Origin: Enterococcus montenegrensis
Lineage (GTDB): Bacteria > Bacillota > Bacilli > Lactobacillales > Enterococcaceae
Assembly (NCBI RefSeq): GCF_029983095.1
Contig: NZ_CP120467.1
Span: forward strand, 2,650,501-2,714,500
Length of the DNA stretch: 64,000 nt
Direction: 5' to 3'
In this document: piece by piece, positions 28,770 through 38,059 of the stretch
How positions within the stretch are numbered: position 1 is the first letter of the stretch
Layout of the letters: every line of letters begins with the position of its first letter
Translations under genes and position numbers: made by a program
Notes under the pieces: generated by a model
Database searches by the model: none
Seen by the model: only the letters and a program-made list of their open reading frames with translations
Told to the model about the DNA's origin: nothing

Positions 28770-29714
28770 TTAGAATAATGCTGAATCTGGTTCGATCCGA
28801 CGAACCACGAAGTTTGTTCCTAATAATAAAATCGCCCCAACAACGGATTGGTATAAACTAGCAGCAGAAGACATCCCGATATCACCAGTTGCCGTTAAGC
28901 CGTTATAAATATACGTATCTAAAACAGACGTCACTTGATACAAGGCCCCATTATTACGTGGCAAGTTGTAGAACATCCCAAAGTCTGCTCTAAAAATCCC
29001 CCCGATGTTTAAAATCAATAAGACCATCATCATTGGCACGATTTGCGGAATCGTGACGTTTTTAATTTGTTGCCATTTTGAAGCACCGTCTACCATTGCC
29101 GCTTCATAATATGTTGGGTCAATCCCCATGACAGAAGCATAATAGATGATACTGTTGTAACCTAAGCTCTTCCAAACGTTCATCACAACAAAAATCAGCG
29201 GCCACCAAGTTGGATCGGTATACCAGTTAATCGGATTTTTACCGTTATTGGTTAACCATAAGTTGAAGATCCCTTTGTCTGGGCTTAAGAAGGCATATAC
29301 AAAGTAACCGATTACAACCCAAGATAAAAAGTAAGGTAAAAGTGACATCGTATGATAAACTTTCACCAATTTTTTGTTGCGTAATTCACTCATAATAATT
29401 GCAAAAGCAATCGCAAAGAATAAGTTAAAGGCTAAGAAAACGACATTATAGGCAATTGTATTGCGGGTAATTAACCAAGCATCCTTTGAAGCAAATAAGA
29501 ATTTGAAATTATCAAAGCCTACCCACTTACTCGTCATCAAGCTATCAATAAAACCATTTGGCGAAATGTGGAAATCTTTAAAAGCCACCACATTGGCAAA
29601 TACTGGTATATAAAAGAAGAAGATAAACCAGACAAATCCTGGTAACGCCATTAAAATCAAAGCTTTATAGCGCCACACATTTTGCCAAAAGCTCGCTTTT
29701 TTCTTTTTCTTCAT
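28770..29714 (-). CDS. Carbohydrate ABC transporter permease, LplB type
   Basis: A 314-residue permease with a Lys-rich cytoplasmic N-terminus, six helices and the EAA loop YEAAMVDGASKWQQIKNVTIPQI. It is the first gene of the long minus-strand set. AGGAGG lies before the ATG. Upstream are a cre-like site and the 18-bp motif shared with the GH125 promoter, both consistent with catabolite and substrate control. Confidence 0.93.
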   Translation of the reverse strand: MKKKKKASFWQNVWRYKALILMALPGFVWFIFFFYIPVFANVVAFKDFHISPNGFIDSLMTSKWVGFDNFKFLFASKDAWLITRNTIAYNVVFLAFNLFFAIAFAIIMSELRNKKLVKVYHTMSLLPYFLSWVVIGYFVYAFLSPDKGIFNLWLTNNGKNPINWYTDPTWWPLIFVVMNVWKSLGYNSIIYYASVMGIDPTYYEAAMVDGASKWQQIKNVTIPQIVPMMMVLLILNIGGIFRADFGMFYNLPRNNGALYQVTSVLDTYIYNGLTATGDIGMSSAASLYQSVVGAILLLGTNFVVRRIEPDSALF

Positions 29715-29782
29715 CTTTAAACCTCCTTATATTTTTCTGCATCACGGCCTTTTTAATCTTACGGGCCTTCCTGACGTAGTAA

Positions 29783-29796
29783 TAATACCGCTTTCA
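29783..29796. promoter_or_regulatory. Cre-like site upstream of the ABC importer operon
   Basis: On the minus strand TGAAAGCGGTATTA matches the CcpA consensus strongly in its left half. It overlaps a -10-like TATTAT for the importer operon. The second cre-like site of the locus is at 14732-14745. Confidence 0.55.
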
Positions 29797-29962
29797 AAAC
29801 AAAGAGGTAAGGAACAAACTTTAGATAAAATGCAACAAATTTTAGAAATGGTATATCTTTTTTCATATTTTGTTCACATTTAAAATATGCTAGGAACCTT
29901 AACTGCAGACCTGTTTTTATTTTAAGATAACAAAACTTATCCTTAAATTTACTTTGTCTACT

Positions 29963-29980
29963 ATTAAAGATATATTCTTT
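29963..29980 (+). promoter_or_regulatory. 18-bp motif shared with the GH125 leader
   Basis: ATTAAAGATATATTCTTT here differs at two positions from the minus-strand sequence at 14683-14700. It lies in the divergent region between the ABC importer and the secreted C39-like protein, so either gene set could be its target. Confidence 0.45.
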
Positions 29981-30016
29981 TGAACCGCACTTACAGCTAA
30001 GAGATAACAATTATTA

Positions 30017-30046
30017 TTTCCAGTATTTTTACCGCTGGTGTATAAT
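30017..30046 (+). promoter_or_regulatory. Promoter of the secreted C39-like gene
   Basis: A perfect -10 TATAAT (30041-30046) is preceded at 18 bases by a weak -35 TTTCCA. The ATG is 43 bases downstream. Confidence 0.5.
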
Positions 30047-30088
30047 AACAGCTGTTTTAGAAATAAAGTGACGTTTGGAGTTAAGAAA

Positions 30089-31696
30089 ATGAAGAAAACA
30101 AAAATAGTGTTTGCAAGCTTAGCGCTTTTAGCAGCTTTAAGCATTGGCAGCCTTTCAACACAAGCAAAAACAATCGCAGCTACGCAGGATAGTTCAGATA
30201 CGACAATGCCAACCTCTACTGAAAATAGTAGTCAAACTGCTGCCCTGTCTGAGTCTGTTTCAACTAGTAAAAATAGCGCTGCAATTTCCACAGAGCAAAC
30301 TACCACCACTACCACCAATCAAGTTACACCAAATTCAATCAGTAAAGAACAAGTTATGCCCCAAGTAAAAACAGCGGCTAAAATTAAAAGTACCCCACAA
30401 CAAGTGACTCCTGTAAAAGCTGCTAGTCAAAAACCAGCAGTCGCTAGTCCGGTTAAAGCTAAAGGGGCAAATTTTTACGTTCAAATTACCAATAAAAATT
30501 ATGCTATCTGGTCAAACTTTTCTTGGCAACAGCGCGCTGTTAGTTCCCGTTATTATATGAAATTACTTCACGTAAAGGTCATCTACACCCATCAAAATGG
30601 CGCGAACTATTATTCTTTATACAATAATCAAGACAAATGGGTGGGCTATTTAAATGCCGCGGCAACTAAAACAACTCCCATTCAAGGTAGTTGGCACAAA
30701 ATGCAAAAATATGTCACCATTTCCCAACCGACTTGGACTATTTGGAATAATTTTGCTGGCAAAGCAAAATACAAAGCTGCAACATTAAGTGATCGGGTAG
30801 TTAAAGTGACCGGCTATTACACTCACTTTAATGGCGCCACTTATTATTCTCTTTATGATAATAACAACAAATGGCTTGGCTATTTGAATGCTGGTGGGGT
30901 AAAAGAAGTCGCTGCCCAAGGTTATTATCACAACTTTAACAAATACGTTAAAATTACGAAAAATTGGTCGGTCTGGCGAAATTTTAATTGGCAATTCAAA
31001 AGCTCTGCCACAAGCATTGCCAACCAACCCATTTTAGCCAAGGGCTATTATAAACATTTTAACGGCGCTACTTATTACTCCCTTTACAATCAAAAAGGAA
31101 CCTGGTTGGGCTATATTAATAGTGGTGCTACAGCAATTAGTGCTGCACCAAAACCAAATAAAACGATTTTGTTAGGTGTGCCTTTTATTAGCCAAGGCAA
31201 TACGATGTTATGTGAAGGCACTTCACTTTTACAAGCCCTCCATTACAAAAAAATTGCAACCAATCAAAATTTGATGACCTTCGTTAAATCGATGCCTTTA
31301 TCACCAAATAATAATCCCAATAACGGCTTTTCTGGTGAATGGCGCCATAACGTCAACGGAACTTACCAAGGAATGAATCCAGGTCCTGTCGTTAAATGGG
31401 GCAATCAAAACGGTGGCAAACTCACAAATATTTCCGGTGCTACTATTCAAACTTTAAAAGGTGAAATAGCTAAGGGCAATCCTGTTGTAACCTGGGTTAC
31501 CTATGCTTTTGCACCAGCAGAACACAAACGCATGTTTTGGGGCGATGCCATTTGGAATCGTCATGTCGTAACGTTAGACGGTTATAAAGATGGCTTTTAT
31601 CACGTGGTCGATCCTGTTTTTGGCCCCGGTTGGATTGCTGGAAAATCTTTTGAAACAGCCTATAATGTTTCCCGGCTTGCTGTTTTGGTGAGATAG
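30089..31696 (+). CDS. Secreted C39-like peptidase with three SH3/GW-like repeats
   Basis: A 535-residue exported protein. The signal peptide runs from MKKTKIVFASLALLAAL to about residue 33, followed by a Ser/Thr/Gln-rich linker to about 125. Three repeats of about 80 residues carry the signature NGA(T/N)YYSLY...W(L/V)GY(L/I)N, resembling GW/SH3-like cell-wall-binding modules. The C-terminal 180 residues form a C39-like papain-fold domain: GVPFISQGNTMLCEGTSLLQ with the likely catalytic Cys, and RHVVTLDGYKDGFYHVVDP with the His. The usual CGP triad start is CEG here. GGAG lies before ATG 30089; upstream in-frame codons lack a site. It diverges from the glycan importer. Substrate is unknown; a wall peptide or protein is likely. 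Confidence 0.82.
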   Translation: MKKTKIVFASLALLAALSIGSLSTQAKTIAATQDSSDTTMPTSTENSSQTAALSESVSTSKNSAAISTEQTTTTTTNQVTPNSISKEQVMPQVKTAAKIKSTPQQVTPVKAASQKPAVASPVKAKGANFYVQITNKNYAIWSNFSWQQRAVSSRYYMKLLHVKVIYTHQNGANYYSLYNNQDKWVGYLNAAATKTTPIQGSWHKMQKYVTISQPTWTIWNNFAGKAKYKAATLSDRVVKVTGYYTHFNGATYYSLYDNNNKWLGYLNAGGVKEVAAQGYYHNFNKYVKITKNWSVWRNFNWQFKSSATSIANQPILAKGYYKHFNGATYYSLYNQKGTWLGYINSGATAISAAPKPNKTILLGVPFISQGNTMLCEGTSLLQALHYKKIATNQNLMTFVKSMPLSPNNNPNNGFSGEWRHNVNGTYQGMNPGPVVKWGNQNGGKLTNISGATIQTLKGEIAKGNPVVTWVTYAFAPAEHKRMFWGDAIWNRHVVTLDGYKDGFYHVVDPVFGPGWIAGKSFETAYNVSRLAVLVR

Positions 31697-31739
31697 GACA
31701 AAAAATCCCCGCGAAAAAATTTTCGCGGGGATTTTGTCC
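31696..31739. terminator. Bidirectional terminator between C39-like gene and recA
   Basis: An almost perfect palindrome whose core is AATCCCCGCGAAAA and its complement, flanked by GGACAAA and TTTGTCC. It serves both convergent genes. Confidence 0.93.
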
Positions 31740-31747
31740 TGTTTAAA

Positions 31748-32788
31748 TTAATCTAAAGGTAATTCTTCTTGTGCTTCTTCAACAGTTACTTCACTACCAT
31801 CTCCGATGCCATATGCTTCTCTGACACGCGTTGAGATTTCAGCTTTCATTTCAGGATGTTCTTTCATGTAGTTTTTGGCATTATCACGACCTTGGCCGAT
31901 ACGATCGCCCTTGTAAGAATACCAAGCACCGCTTTTATCAACGATATCTTGTTCTACCGCCATATCTAAAAGCTCTCCTTCTTGCGAGATACCTTGACCA
32001 TACATTAAGTCGACTTCAGCTATTTTAAAAGGTGGTGCTACTTTGTTTTTAACAACTTTGATTTTCGTCCGGTTCCCAATAATATCTGTCCCAGATTTTA
32101 ATTGTTCTGCACGACGAACTTCTAAACGAATCGTTGCGTAGAATTTCAACGCCCGTCCACCTGGTGTTGTTTCGGGGTTACCAAACATAATGCCGACTTT
32201 TTCACGAATTTGGTTAATAAAGACTGCGATTGTTTTGGTTTTATTAATGGAGCCTGAAAGTTTGCGCAATGCTTGTGACATCAAACGCGCTTGCAAACCA
32301 ACGTGGGCATCCCCCATTTCACCATCAATTTCTGCCCGGGGTACTAAAGCTGCCACCGAGTCGATAACAACAATGTCAATGGCACCACTGGAAACCAAAG
32401 CATCCGCAATTTCCAATCCTTGTTCCCCTGTATCTGGTTGTGACAATAGTAACTCGTCAATATTAACGCCTAATTTTTGTGCATACAATGGATCTAACGC
32501 ATGCTCTGCATCGATAAAAGCAGCTGTCCCGCCATTTTTTTGCACTTCCGCAATCGCGTGTAGCGCAACGGTTGTTTTACCAGAACTTTCAGGACCGTAA
32601 ATTTCAACAATTCGCCCACGAGGATAACCGCCAACACCTAAGGCTACATCTAAAGCTAGCGAACCACTTGGAATAGTGGAAACTTGTTGATCTGCCTTTT
32701 CTCCTAATTTCATCACGGCGCCTTTACCGTAGTTTTTTTCAATTTTCTTTAACGCAGCATCTAAGGCTGCTTTGCGATCGTCTGCCAA
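31748..32788 (-). CDS. recA: Recombinase RecA
   Basis: DNA-dependent ATPase for homologous recombination and LexA cleavage. The 346-residue protein has Walker A GPESSGKT near residue 65, the [14 protein letters not shown] segment ([10 protein letters not shown]), Walker [12 protein letters not shown], and the loop [21 protein letters not shown]. The tail is acidic and ends [10 protein letters not shown]. The start is taken as TTG 32788, giving [18 protein letters not shown] as in other enterococcal RecA. The ATG at 32803 forms part of the GGAGGG Shine-Dalgarno seven bases before that TTG. A good promoter and a LexA-like box lie upstream. Confidence 0.98.
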   Translation of the reverse strand: MADDRKAALDAALKKIEKNYGKGAVMKLGEKADQQVSTIPSGSLALDVALGVGGYPRGRIVEIYGPESSGKTTVALHAIAEVQKNGGTAAFIDAEHALDPLYAQKLGVNIDELLLSQPDTGEQGLEIADALVSSGAIDIVVIDSVAALVPRAEIDGEMGDAHVGLQARLMSQALRKLSGSINKTKTIAVFINQIREKVGIMFGNPETTPGGRALKFYATIRLEVRRAEQLKSGTDIIGNRTKIKVVKNKVAPPFKIAEVDLMYGQGISQEGELLDMAVEQDIVDKSGAWYSYKGDRIGQGRDNAKNYMKEHPEMKAEISTRVREAYGIGDGSEVTVEEAQEELPLD

Positions 32789-32912
32789 ATGAATTCCCTC
32801 CATTATCTTGTCATCTATTTACCAAAAGCTTCATCTTTTGAAGCGAAACTTGTAACCAAACATAAAAACTTGTGCAACTGCTAAGGAAAAACAACTCCTT
32901 ATCACAGCTTTA

Positions 32913-32941
32913 ATAATAGCCTTTCTAAATTAAAAAAGCAA
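32913..32941 (-). promoter_or_regulatory. recA promoter
   Basis: On the minus strand TTGCTT (32936-32941) and TATTAT (32913-32918) are separated by exactly 17 bases, about 125 bases upstream of the recA start. Confidence 0.65.
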
Positions 32942-32943
32942 GA

Positions 32944-32996
32944 AAAAGCGAACGTATTTTCGCATGTTAAAAGATATTAATCTTTTGTTCGCTTTT
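32944..32996 (-). terminator. Terminator of cinA, nested hairpin
   Basis: AAAAGCGAAC pairs with GTTCGCTTTT, and an inner stem AAAAGAT/ATCTTTT is visible. On the minus strand it is followed by TTTTTCTTG. It starts within 10 bases of the cinA stop. Confidence 0.75.
32949..32962. promoter_or_regulatory. LexA (SOS) box candidate for recA
   Basis: CGAACGTATTTTCG differs from the Gram-positive consensus CGAACRNRYGTTCG chiefly at one inner base. It lies just upstream of the recA -35 box and also forms part of the left arm of the cinA terminator hairpin. Confidence 0.5.
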
Positions 32997-33006
32997 GGCA
33001 AATTAT

Positions 33007-34242
33007 TTACAAAACTGCACGCCGCAATAAATCTAAGCCCGCCATAACTGCACTATGACGTACATAGGCGCGATCACGGGTGAAGTGATACAAGTGGGCC
33101 GTAACCTCTGTTTCACTTGCCAAACCAATCCAAACTGTTCCAGCTGGCTGACCTTCCAGCTCATCTGGTCCTGCCACACCAGTAAAACTTAATGCGTAGT
33201 CCGCACCAATAATTTTTCGGGCATTTTTAGCCATTGCTTTGGCGCAGGCTTCACTGACCACACCATACTCTTGCAATAGCGCTGCATCAATTTGCAAGAG
33301 TTTTTCTTTTTGCTCTTTTGCATAAGTTACAAAACCACCAGCAAAAACTTTCGAAGCGCCGCTGATATTGGCGAGGGTTGCTTGGAATTGTCCTGCCGTT
33401 AGACTTTCCGCTGCTGTTATACTGCAATTTTTTTCCTGCAATAATTTTACGACCACTGCTTCCAATGAATTTTCTTCACCGTAGCCGTAAAAGTATTCCC
33501 CCACCTCCTTTTTGATTGCAGCTTCTGTTTCATCTAATAATTTCATGCCCATTGCTTTATCAGGTGCCTTAACTGTCAGTCGCAGCGTAACTTCATTAGG
33601 TTTGGCATAAGGCGCAATCGTAGGGTTTGTTTGTTTTTCAATTAAATCAGCTAACTGGCTCACCAATTTAGATTCCCCAATGCCGTAAAATCGCAATACC
33701 CGCGAAATCAGTTGGTCTGTTTGAGGAAATTTTTCTTCTAAAAGCGGTTTAGCGTGGTGTAAAAACATCGGACGCAATTCTGAAGGTGGGCCGGGCAAAA
33801 GTAAAAAGGCTGTCGTTGCACTTTGATAAAAAATGCCAATGGCAAGACCCGTTTCATTTGGTAGGGCAATTCCCTCTTCAAAAATGAGTACCTGTCTTAA
33901 ATTATTCGGTGTCATTTCCCGTTTGGCTTTCGTAAAAAAAGCATCTAATTCTTTGCGACCAGCGTAATCTTCGACTAAGTTTTGACCAACGTGTTTTGCG
34001 ACCACGTCTTTTGTTAAATCATCAGTCGTCGGCCCCAAACCACCACATAACACCACAAGATCACTGCGCTCATCTGCTATCTGCAGCAAGTTTTCTAAAC
34101 GGGCAGGATTATCCCCTACCACGCTATGATAATAGACCTCAATTCCCAGGTCCGCCAATTCTTCTGAGATAAAAGTCGCGTTCGTATTAACGACTTGGCC
34201 TAATAGAATTTCTGTTCCCACTGCAATGATTTCTGCTTTCAT
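33007..34242 (-). CDS. cinA: CinA, competence/damage-inducible protein
   Basis: A 411-residue two-domain protein. The N-terminal MoaB/MogA-like domain ([36 protein letters not shown] near residue 66) covers residues 1-170. The C-terminal nicotinamide-nucleotide amidase domain has [22 protein letters not shown] near residue 280 and [22 protein letters not shown] near 355. It is next to recA as in other lactobacillales but has its own terminator. Expected role: recycling of NMN and other damaged nucleotides. Confidence 0.95.
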   Translation of the reverse strand: MKAEIIAVGTEILLGQVVNTNATFISEELADLGIEVYYHSVVGDNPARLENLLQIADERSDLVVLCGGLGPTTDDLTKDVVAKHVGQNLVEDYAGRKELDAFFTKAKREMTPNNLRQVLIFEEGIALPNETGLAIGIFYQSATTAFLLLPGPPSELRPMFLHHAKPLLEEKFPQTDQLISRVLRFYGIGESKLVSQLADLIEKQTNPTIAPYAKPNEVTLRLTVKAPDKAMGMKLLDETEAAIKKEVGEYFYGYGEENSLEAVVVKLLQEKNCSITAAESLTAGQFQATLANISGASKVFAGGFVTYAKEQKEKLLQIDAALLQEYGVVSEACAKAMAKNARKIIGADYALSFTGVAGPDELEGQPAGTVWIGLASETEVTAHLYHFTRDRAYVRHSAVMAGLDLLRRAVL

Positions 34243-34283
34243 ACTAGCTCCTCACTTTCATATACGCATTTTGTAAAAAAAAC

Positions 34284-34326
34284 AATGAGGTCCTGCAAAA
34301 TAAATTTCATTTTACAGCACCTCATT
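34284..34326 (-). terminator. Terminator of the ymfF-to-pgsA gene set
   Basis: AATGAGGT pairs with ACCTCATT (inner pairing AAAAT/ATTTT), followed on the minus strand by GTTTTTTTTA. The remaining bases up to pgsA at 34496 show nothing recognisable. Confidence 0.85.
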
Positions 34327-34495
34327 TCTTAGCTGGGGTTATGAAGTAAAAAAATCCCCACTTGTTTTATTTAACTATAAAAATTCCACATGAATAAATC
34401 GCTTCACAGCAAGTTTACAAAGCTTTTCTTCATGTCTGGCTTTTCAAACTAGCTTTATCGGCCTTAAGCTGAGCAAGCTCCAAAAGCCTTGATTT

Positions 34496-35074
34496 TTACA
34501 TCGAGCCTTTAAAGACCGCGGTATTTTTAGCAAAATAATCAACACCTGAGTAAATCGTGAAGATCAGGCAGGCATAAAGTAAAATTTGATCAACAGGTAG
34601 CCCGATTAAGTTAAAGGGCATATTGTTTAAAAATAGGAAAATAATCGCAAGCATTTGAGTAGCTGTTTTTACTTTGCCTGGCCATGCGGCAGCCATCACT
34701 TCGCCGCCTTCGACTAATAATAAACGCAATCCTGTTACTGCTAATTCACGGCAGACAATAATTGCGACAACCCAACCAGGAGCTTTGTTCAAGTCAACCA
34801 ACAAGATAAAAGCTGTCATAACGAGCATTTTGTCTGCTAGTGGATCCGCAAATTTACCAAAGTTTGTAACTAAGCCGCGAGCACGGGCGATATGACCGTC
34901 TAGCCAGTCGGTAAAACTTGCGATAGCAAAAATAATTGCTGCGACTAAATGGGTAATGGGTAGTTCAGTTGTTCCGAGTACTAGCGTGCCAAAATTAAAA
35001 GGCAGTACCAAAATCAAAATAAAAAGTGGAATCATACAGATTCGAATAACCGTCAACTTATTGGGTAAATTCAA
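34496..35074 (-). CDS. pgsA: CDP-diacylglycerol-glycerol-3-phosphate 3-phosphatidyltransferase
   Basis: Membrane enzyme making phosphatidylglycerol phosphate from CDP-diacylglycerol. The 192-residue protein begins NLPNKLTVIRICMIPLF and carries the CDP-alcohol phosphotransferase signature DGHIARARGLVTNFGKFADP followed by LADK (residues 58-82), with several hydrophobic helices. The start codon is TTG at 35074 behind AGGAGA. Gene order ymfF-ymfH-ymfI-rodZ-pgsA is the standard Firmicute arrangement. Confidence 0.96.
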   Translation of the reverse strand: MNLPNKLTVIRICMIPLFILILVLPFNFGTLVLGTTELPITHLVAAIIFAIASFTDWLDGHIARARGLVTNFGKFADPLADKMLVMTAFILLVDLNKAPGWVVAIIVCRELAVTGLRLLLVEGGEVMAAAWPGKVKTATQMLAIIFLFLNNMPFNLIGLPVDQILLYACLIFTIYSGVDYFAKNTAVFKGSM

Positions 35075-35106
35075 TTGAAAAAATCTCCTTTTCTACTTAA
35101 AACCGT

Positions 35107-36015
35107 CTATTCAGCCGTTTGATAATTAATTGCCAATGTTACATTTTTCCGTAAAGCCGGAATATTAGGATCTGTATAATTCAAGTCTTTGCCATTGGCT
35201 TTGATACTTAAGTTGCCACTTGCACCTAAAACGATGGTCGCATTGGTCACAGCTTCAGGTAAAGTCGTTGACTGTGTTTCTCCTGCTTGCAATGTATATT
35301 GGTAAACATAGCCATTATTAACTAATACCCCAATCCAACAAGGACCATTGGCATTGCCAACAAAATCCAATTTAATTGGACCTTTGGCATCACTCAAACT
35401 AAAAACAGCTTCTGTTTGCGTATTGCTATCTAGTTTTACCGCCATTTCTTTTTCTTTTTTCTCAGATTCTTTCGTGGATTCTGCTGGTTTTGATTCTGAT
35501 TCTTTGGTGGAAGATTCAGCTACTTTACTCGTGGTAGTTGTTGCTTGATCCACTACTACTGAAGAATTGTCCGCAATCATTGGCGTTTGATTATTGCGAT
35601 CTTGCCACGTCATGTAAAATACAATCACGACGATAACCAACGCAACCAACCCAAAGAAAATGACCGGTAACAACCGCATAACCGGGTTGCCGGTTTTTTC
35701 TTCTACGTGCAACGATTTTCTAGAGCCTTGGATGGTTTCTGGCTGCGGCCGTTTTGGCGGTGGCGGCGTTAGCGTTTCTTTGCCTGCTAACACGGCGACT
35801 AATTTGTCTCCATCTTCTCCGACTGCCTGGGCATACTGCTTCACAAAAGCCCGCACGTAAAAAGAACCCGGCAACAGATCTAATTCGCCGCTTTCGATTG
35901 CCTCTAAATAGCGTTTTTGAATTTTGGTAATTTGTTGTAATTCATCCAGTGAAATATTTTTATTTAAACGGGCTTGCCGTAATCTTGTGCCGATCGTTGT
36001 TGCTTCATTTGCCAC
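35107..36015 (-). CDS. rodZ: RodZ-like cell-shape protein (YmfM)
   Basis: A 302-residue bitopic protein: N-terminal HTH of the RodZ type (IGTRLRQARLNKNISLDELQQ, residues 8-75), a proline-rich linker, one transmembrane helix at about 113-137 (LLPVIFFGLVALVIVVIVF), a Ser/Glu/Lys-rich extracellular stretch and a C-terminal beta domain (DUF4115-like). In rod-shaped bacteria RodZ links MreB to the wall machinery; in ovococci it is thought to act in peripheral wall growth. The start is GTG 36015 with GGAGAGA upstream. Confidence 0.92.
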   Translation of the reverse strand: MANEATTIGTRLRQARLNKNISLDELQQITKIQKRYLEAIESGELDLLPGSFYVRAFVKQYAQAVGEDGDKLVAVLAGKETLTPPPPKRPQPETIQGSRKSLHVEEKTGNPVMRLLPVIFFGLVALVIVVIVFYMTWQDRNNQTPMIADNSSVVVDQATTTTSKVAESSTKESESKPAESTKESEKKEKEMAVKLDSNTQTEAVFSLSDAKGPIKLDFVGNANGPCWIGVLVNNGYVYQYTLQAGETQSTTLPEAVTNATIVLGASGNLSIKANGKDLNYTDPNIPALRKNVTLAINYQTAE

Positions 36016-36035
36016 TTACACATTCTCTCCAGTCT

Positions 36036-36761
36036 TTAATGCAGCCAGCCTCCTGTCACAGGAATTGTCGCACCGGTAATATATTGCGCATCTTGTTGAA
36101 ATAAAAAGGCTACAGCTGCCGCGATTTCCTTAACGTATGCTAGTCTTCCTAGCGGGATTTCTTCTATTAATTGTTTTAATTCAGTTGCTGTGAAATCTTC
36201 ATTCATCTTCGTAGCAACAGCTCCTGGTGCAATGCAATTAACCGTACAGCCATTAGCGGCCACTTCTTTTGCATAGGCGTTGACAAAACTTTGCTGCCCG
36301 CCTTTAACCGCACTGTAAACAGTTTCTAGGCTGCTACCATTTAAACCATAAACAGAGCCGACAAAAACAATTCTTGCTTGGCTAGAACGCCGCAATTTTT
36401 CCTCCAAGCCCTGCAAAATCAGCAGCGGTGTCTCCAAATGCAGCTGCCACAGACGCCGCATGTCTTGTTGTGTATGTTCACCAAGCAGACCATATTTGGT
36501 AAAACCGGCGGCAAAAACAATGCCATCCACTTGAAACAAACCCGCCAAAAATGACGGAATATCGGGGGTTTCTAGCATATCTAAGCATACCATAAAAAAA
36601 TCTTGCTGGGGATAGGTTTCCTTTAACTCGCTAACAAATTTTAATACTTTTTCTTCATTGCGATGATAGTGACAATATAACGACCAGCCGTCTTTGGCTA
36701 AAGCGCGACAAATCGCTTCACCAATATCGCCGCTAGCCCCCATTACAAGTGCACTTTTCAT
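36036..36761 (-). CDS. ymfI: YmfI-type short-chain dehydrogenase/reductase
   Basis: A 241-residue SDR with the NAD(P)-binding GASGDIGEAICRAL at residue 8, the catalytic Ser near GSVYG, and Tyr-x3-Lys in ETVYSAVKGGQQ near residue 150. Sequences of this kind sit between the M16 protease pair and rodZ in most Firmicutes. The substrate is not established; a fatty-acid-like or 3-oxoacyl substrate is possible. It starts two bases after the ymfH stop with GGGGGAG upstream. Confidence 0.9.
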   Translation of the reverse strand: MKSALVMGASGDIGEAICRALAKDGWSLYCHYHRNEEKVLKFVSELKETYPQQDFFMVCLDMLETPDIPSFLAGLFQVDGIVFAAGFTKYGLLGEHTQQDMRRLWQLHLETPLLILQGLEEKLRRSSQARIVFVGSVYGLNGSSLETVYSAVKGGQQSFVNAYAKEVAANGCTVNCIAPGAVATKMNEDFTATELKQLIEEIPLGRLAYVKEIAAAVAFLFQQDAQYITGATIPVTGGWLH

Positions 36762-36763
36762 GC

Positions 36764-38059
36764 TTACTCCCCCTTAGGATACATGAAAAATTCACTCATA
36801 GCGTCTGCATTTATTAACCGCTGGCCACAAGTATAAATATCTTCTAAGGTTATCGACTGAATAATTTGGGGCAAATCAAACAACGTCAATTCACCAAATA
36901 AATTTTGGTTGAATTGATTGGCAATATATTCTAAGGAATTCAAAGACTGGAAGAATTTCCCTAGCATCCGTTTTTTCAATAAAGATAAGTTGGCTTCGTT
37001 AATTTCTTCATCCTCACCGTAATCGAGTAAGATTTCTTTTACGGCTTTGGTAAGTTCAGCCGGCTTGTCACTGTCGCCGCCAAAATCAGCAAAGCAAAAG
37101 GTGCGATCCAAATTAAACTCATAACCAAACGTATCATCAATAACCCCTTCATCATACAGGCGCAAATAATTTTTAGAAGTGGTACCTAAAAGCAGCTGCC
37201 ACAACAAGCTAGCGGCTGTTTTGAAACGTAATAATTCCTTGTTGTCTGTCGGAAGATCAGCCGTCAACATTTTAATTCCCAAAATGCCTTTAGCTCGCGC
37301 CACAGGCATTTCTAAGCGATCGACTTTTTTAATGTCTGTTAGCGTTTCGGCGGGAAATTCGCGTTTTATCGGTTGTGGGGTTGCAAATTTTTTGCCCGCT
37401 TGATTTTCTTTAATCAGCGTCATCATATTATCTGGATCAATGTTACCCACCACAAATAATTTCATGTTGCTAGGATGGTAAAAAGTGTTGTAGCAGGTGT
37501 ATAAATCTTCAGCTGTAATTTCAGCAATACTTTCCACCGTTCCGGCAATATCAATGTGTAGGGGATGCTCTGGATATAAGTTGTTTATAATGCCAAAAAA
37601 TTGCCGCCAATTCGGATCATCTTGATACATTTGAATTTCTTGACCGATAATTCCCTTTTCCTTATTCACACTTTCAGCTGTGAAATATGGGGCTTGCACA
37701 AAATCCAGTAAAGTCGTCACGTTTAAATCGATATTATCCGTTGCTGAAAACAAGTAACTGGTTTTCGTAAAGCTGGTAAAGGCATTGGCTGATGCGCCTT
37801 GTTTGCCAAAATCTTGAAAAACATCTCCTGTTTCTTTTTCAAACATTTTATGTTCCAAAAAGTGCGCAATTCCATCTGGCACAGTAATAAATTCTTCTTC
37901 CCCTAGTGGAATAAAGCGATTGTCAATGGAGCCATAATCGGTTGTAAATAACCCATAAGTTTTATGAAACCCGGGTTTTGGCAGTAAGTAGACCGTTAAG
38001 CCATTGGGTAAAATTTCGCTGTATAAGGTTTCGTTTACCATTTCGTACACTTTTTTCAT
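36764..38059 (-). CDS. ymfH: M16-family zinc protease YmfH
   Basis: A 431-residue insulinase-family protein with the inverted zinc motif HFLEHKMFE (HxxEH) near residue 67 and the later glutamate region in NKEKGIIGQEIQMYQD. It is the catalytic partner in a pair with YmfF. Such pairs are found in many Firmicutes and are related to peptide-processing proteases. It overlaps ymfF by one base. AAAGGAG precedes the ATG. Confidence 0.92.
   Translation of the reverse strand: MKKVYEMVNETLYSEILPNGLTVYLLPKPGFHKTYGLFTTDYGSIDNRFIPLGEEEFITVPDGIAHFLEHKMFEKETGDVFQDFGKQGASANAFTSFTKTSYLFSATDNIDLNVTTLLDFVQAPYFTAESVNKEKGIIGQEIQMYQDDPNWRQFFGIINNLYPEHPLHIDIAGTVESIAEITAEDLYTCYNTFYHPSNMKLFVVGNIDPDNMMTLIKENQAGKKFATPQPIKREFPAETLTDIKKVDRLEMPVARAKGILGIKMLTADLPTDNKELLRFKTAASLLWQLLLGTTSKNYLRLYDEGVIDDTFGYEFNLDRTFCFADFGGDSDKPAELTKAVKEILLDYGEDEEINEANLSLLKKRMLGKFFQSLNSLEYIANQFNQNLFGELTLFDLPQIIQSITLEDIYTCGQRLINADAMSEFFMYPKGE

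Noticed and set aside
27812..29769. Missing ABC ATPase as evidence of a broken importer
   Set aside because: Importers of this class normally share an ATPase encoded elsewhere, so its absence is expected.
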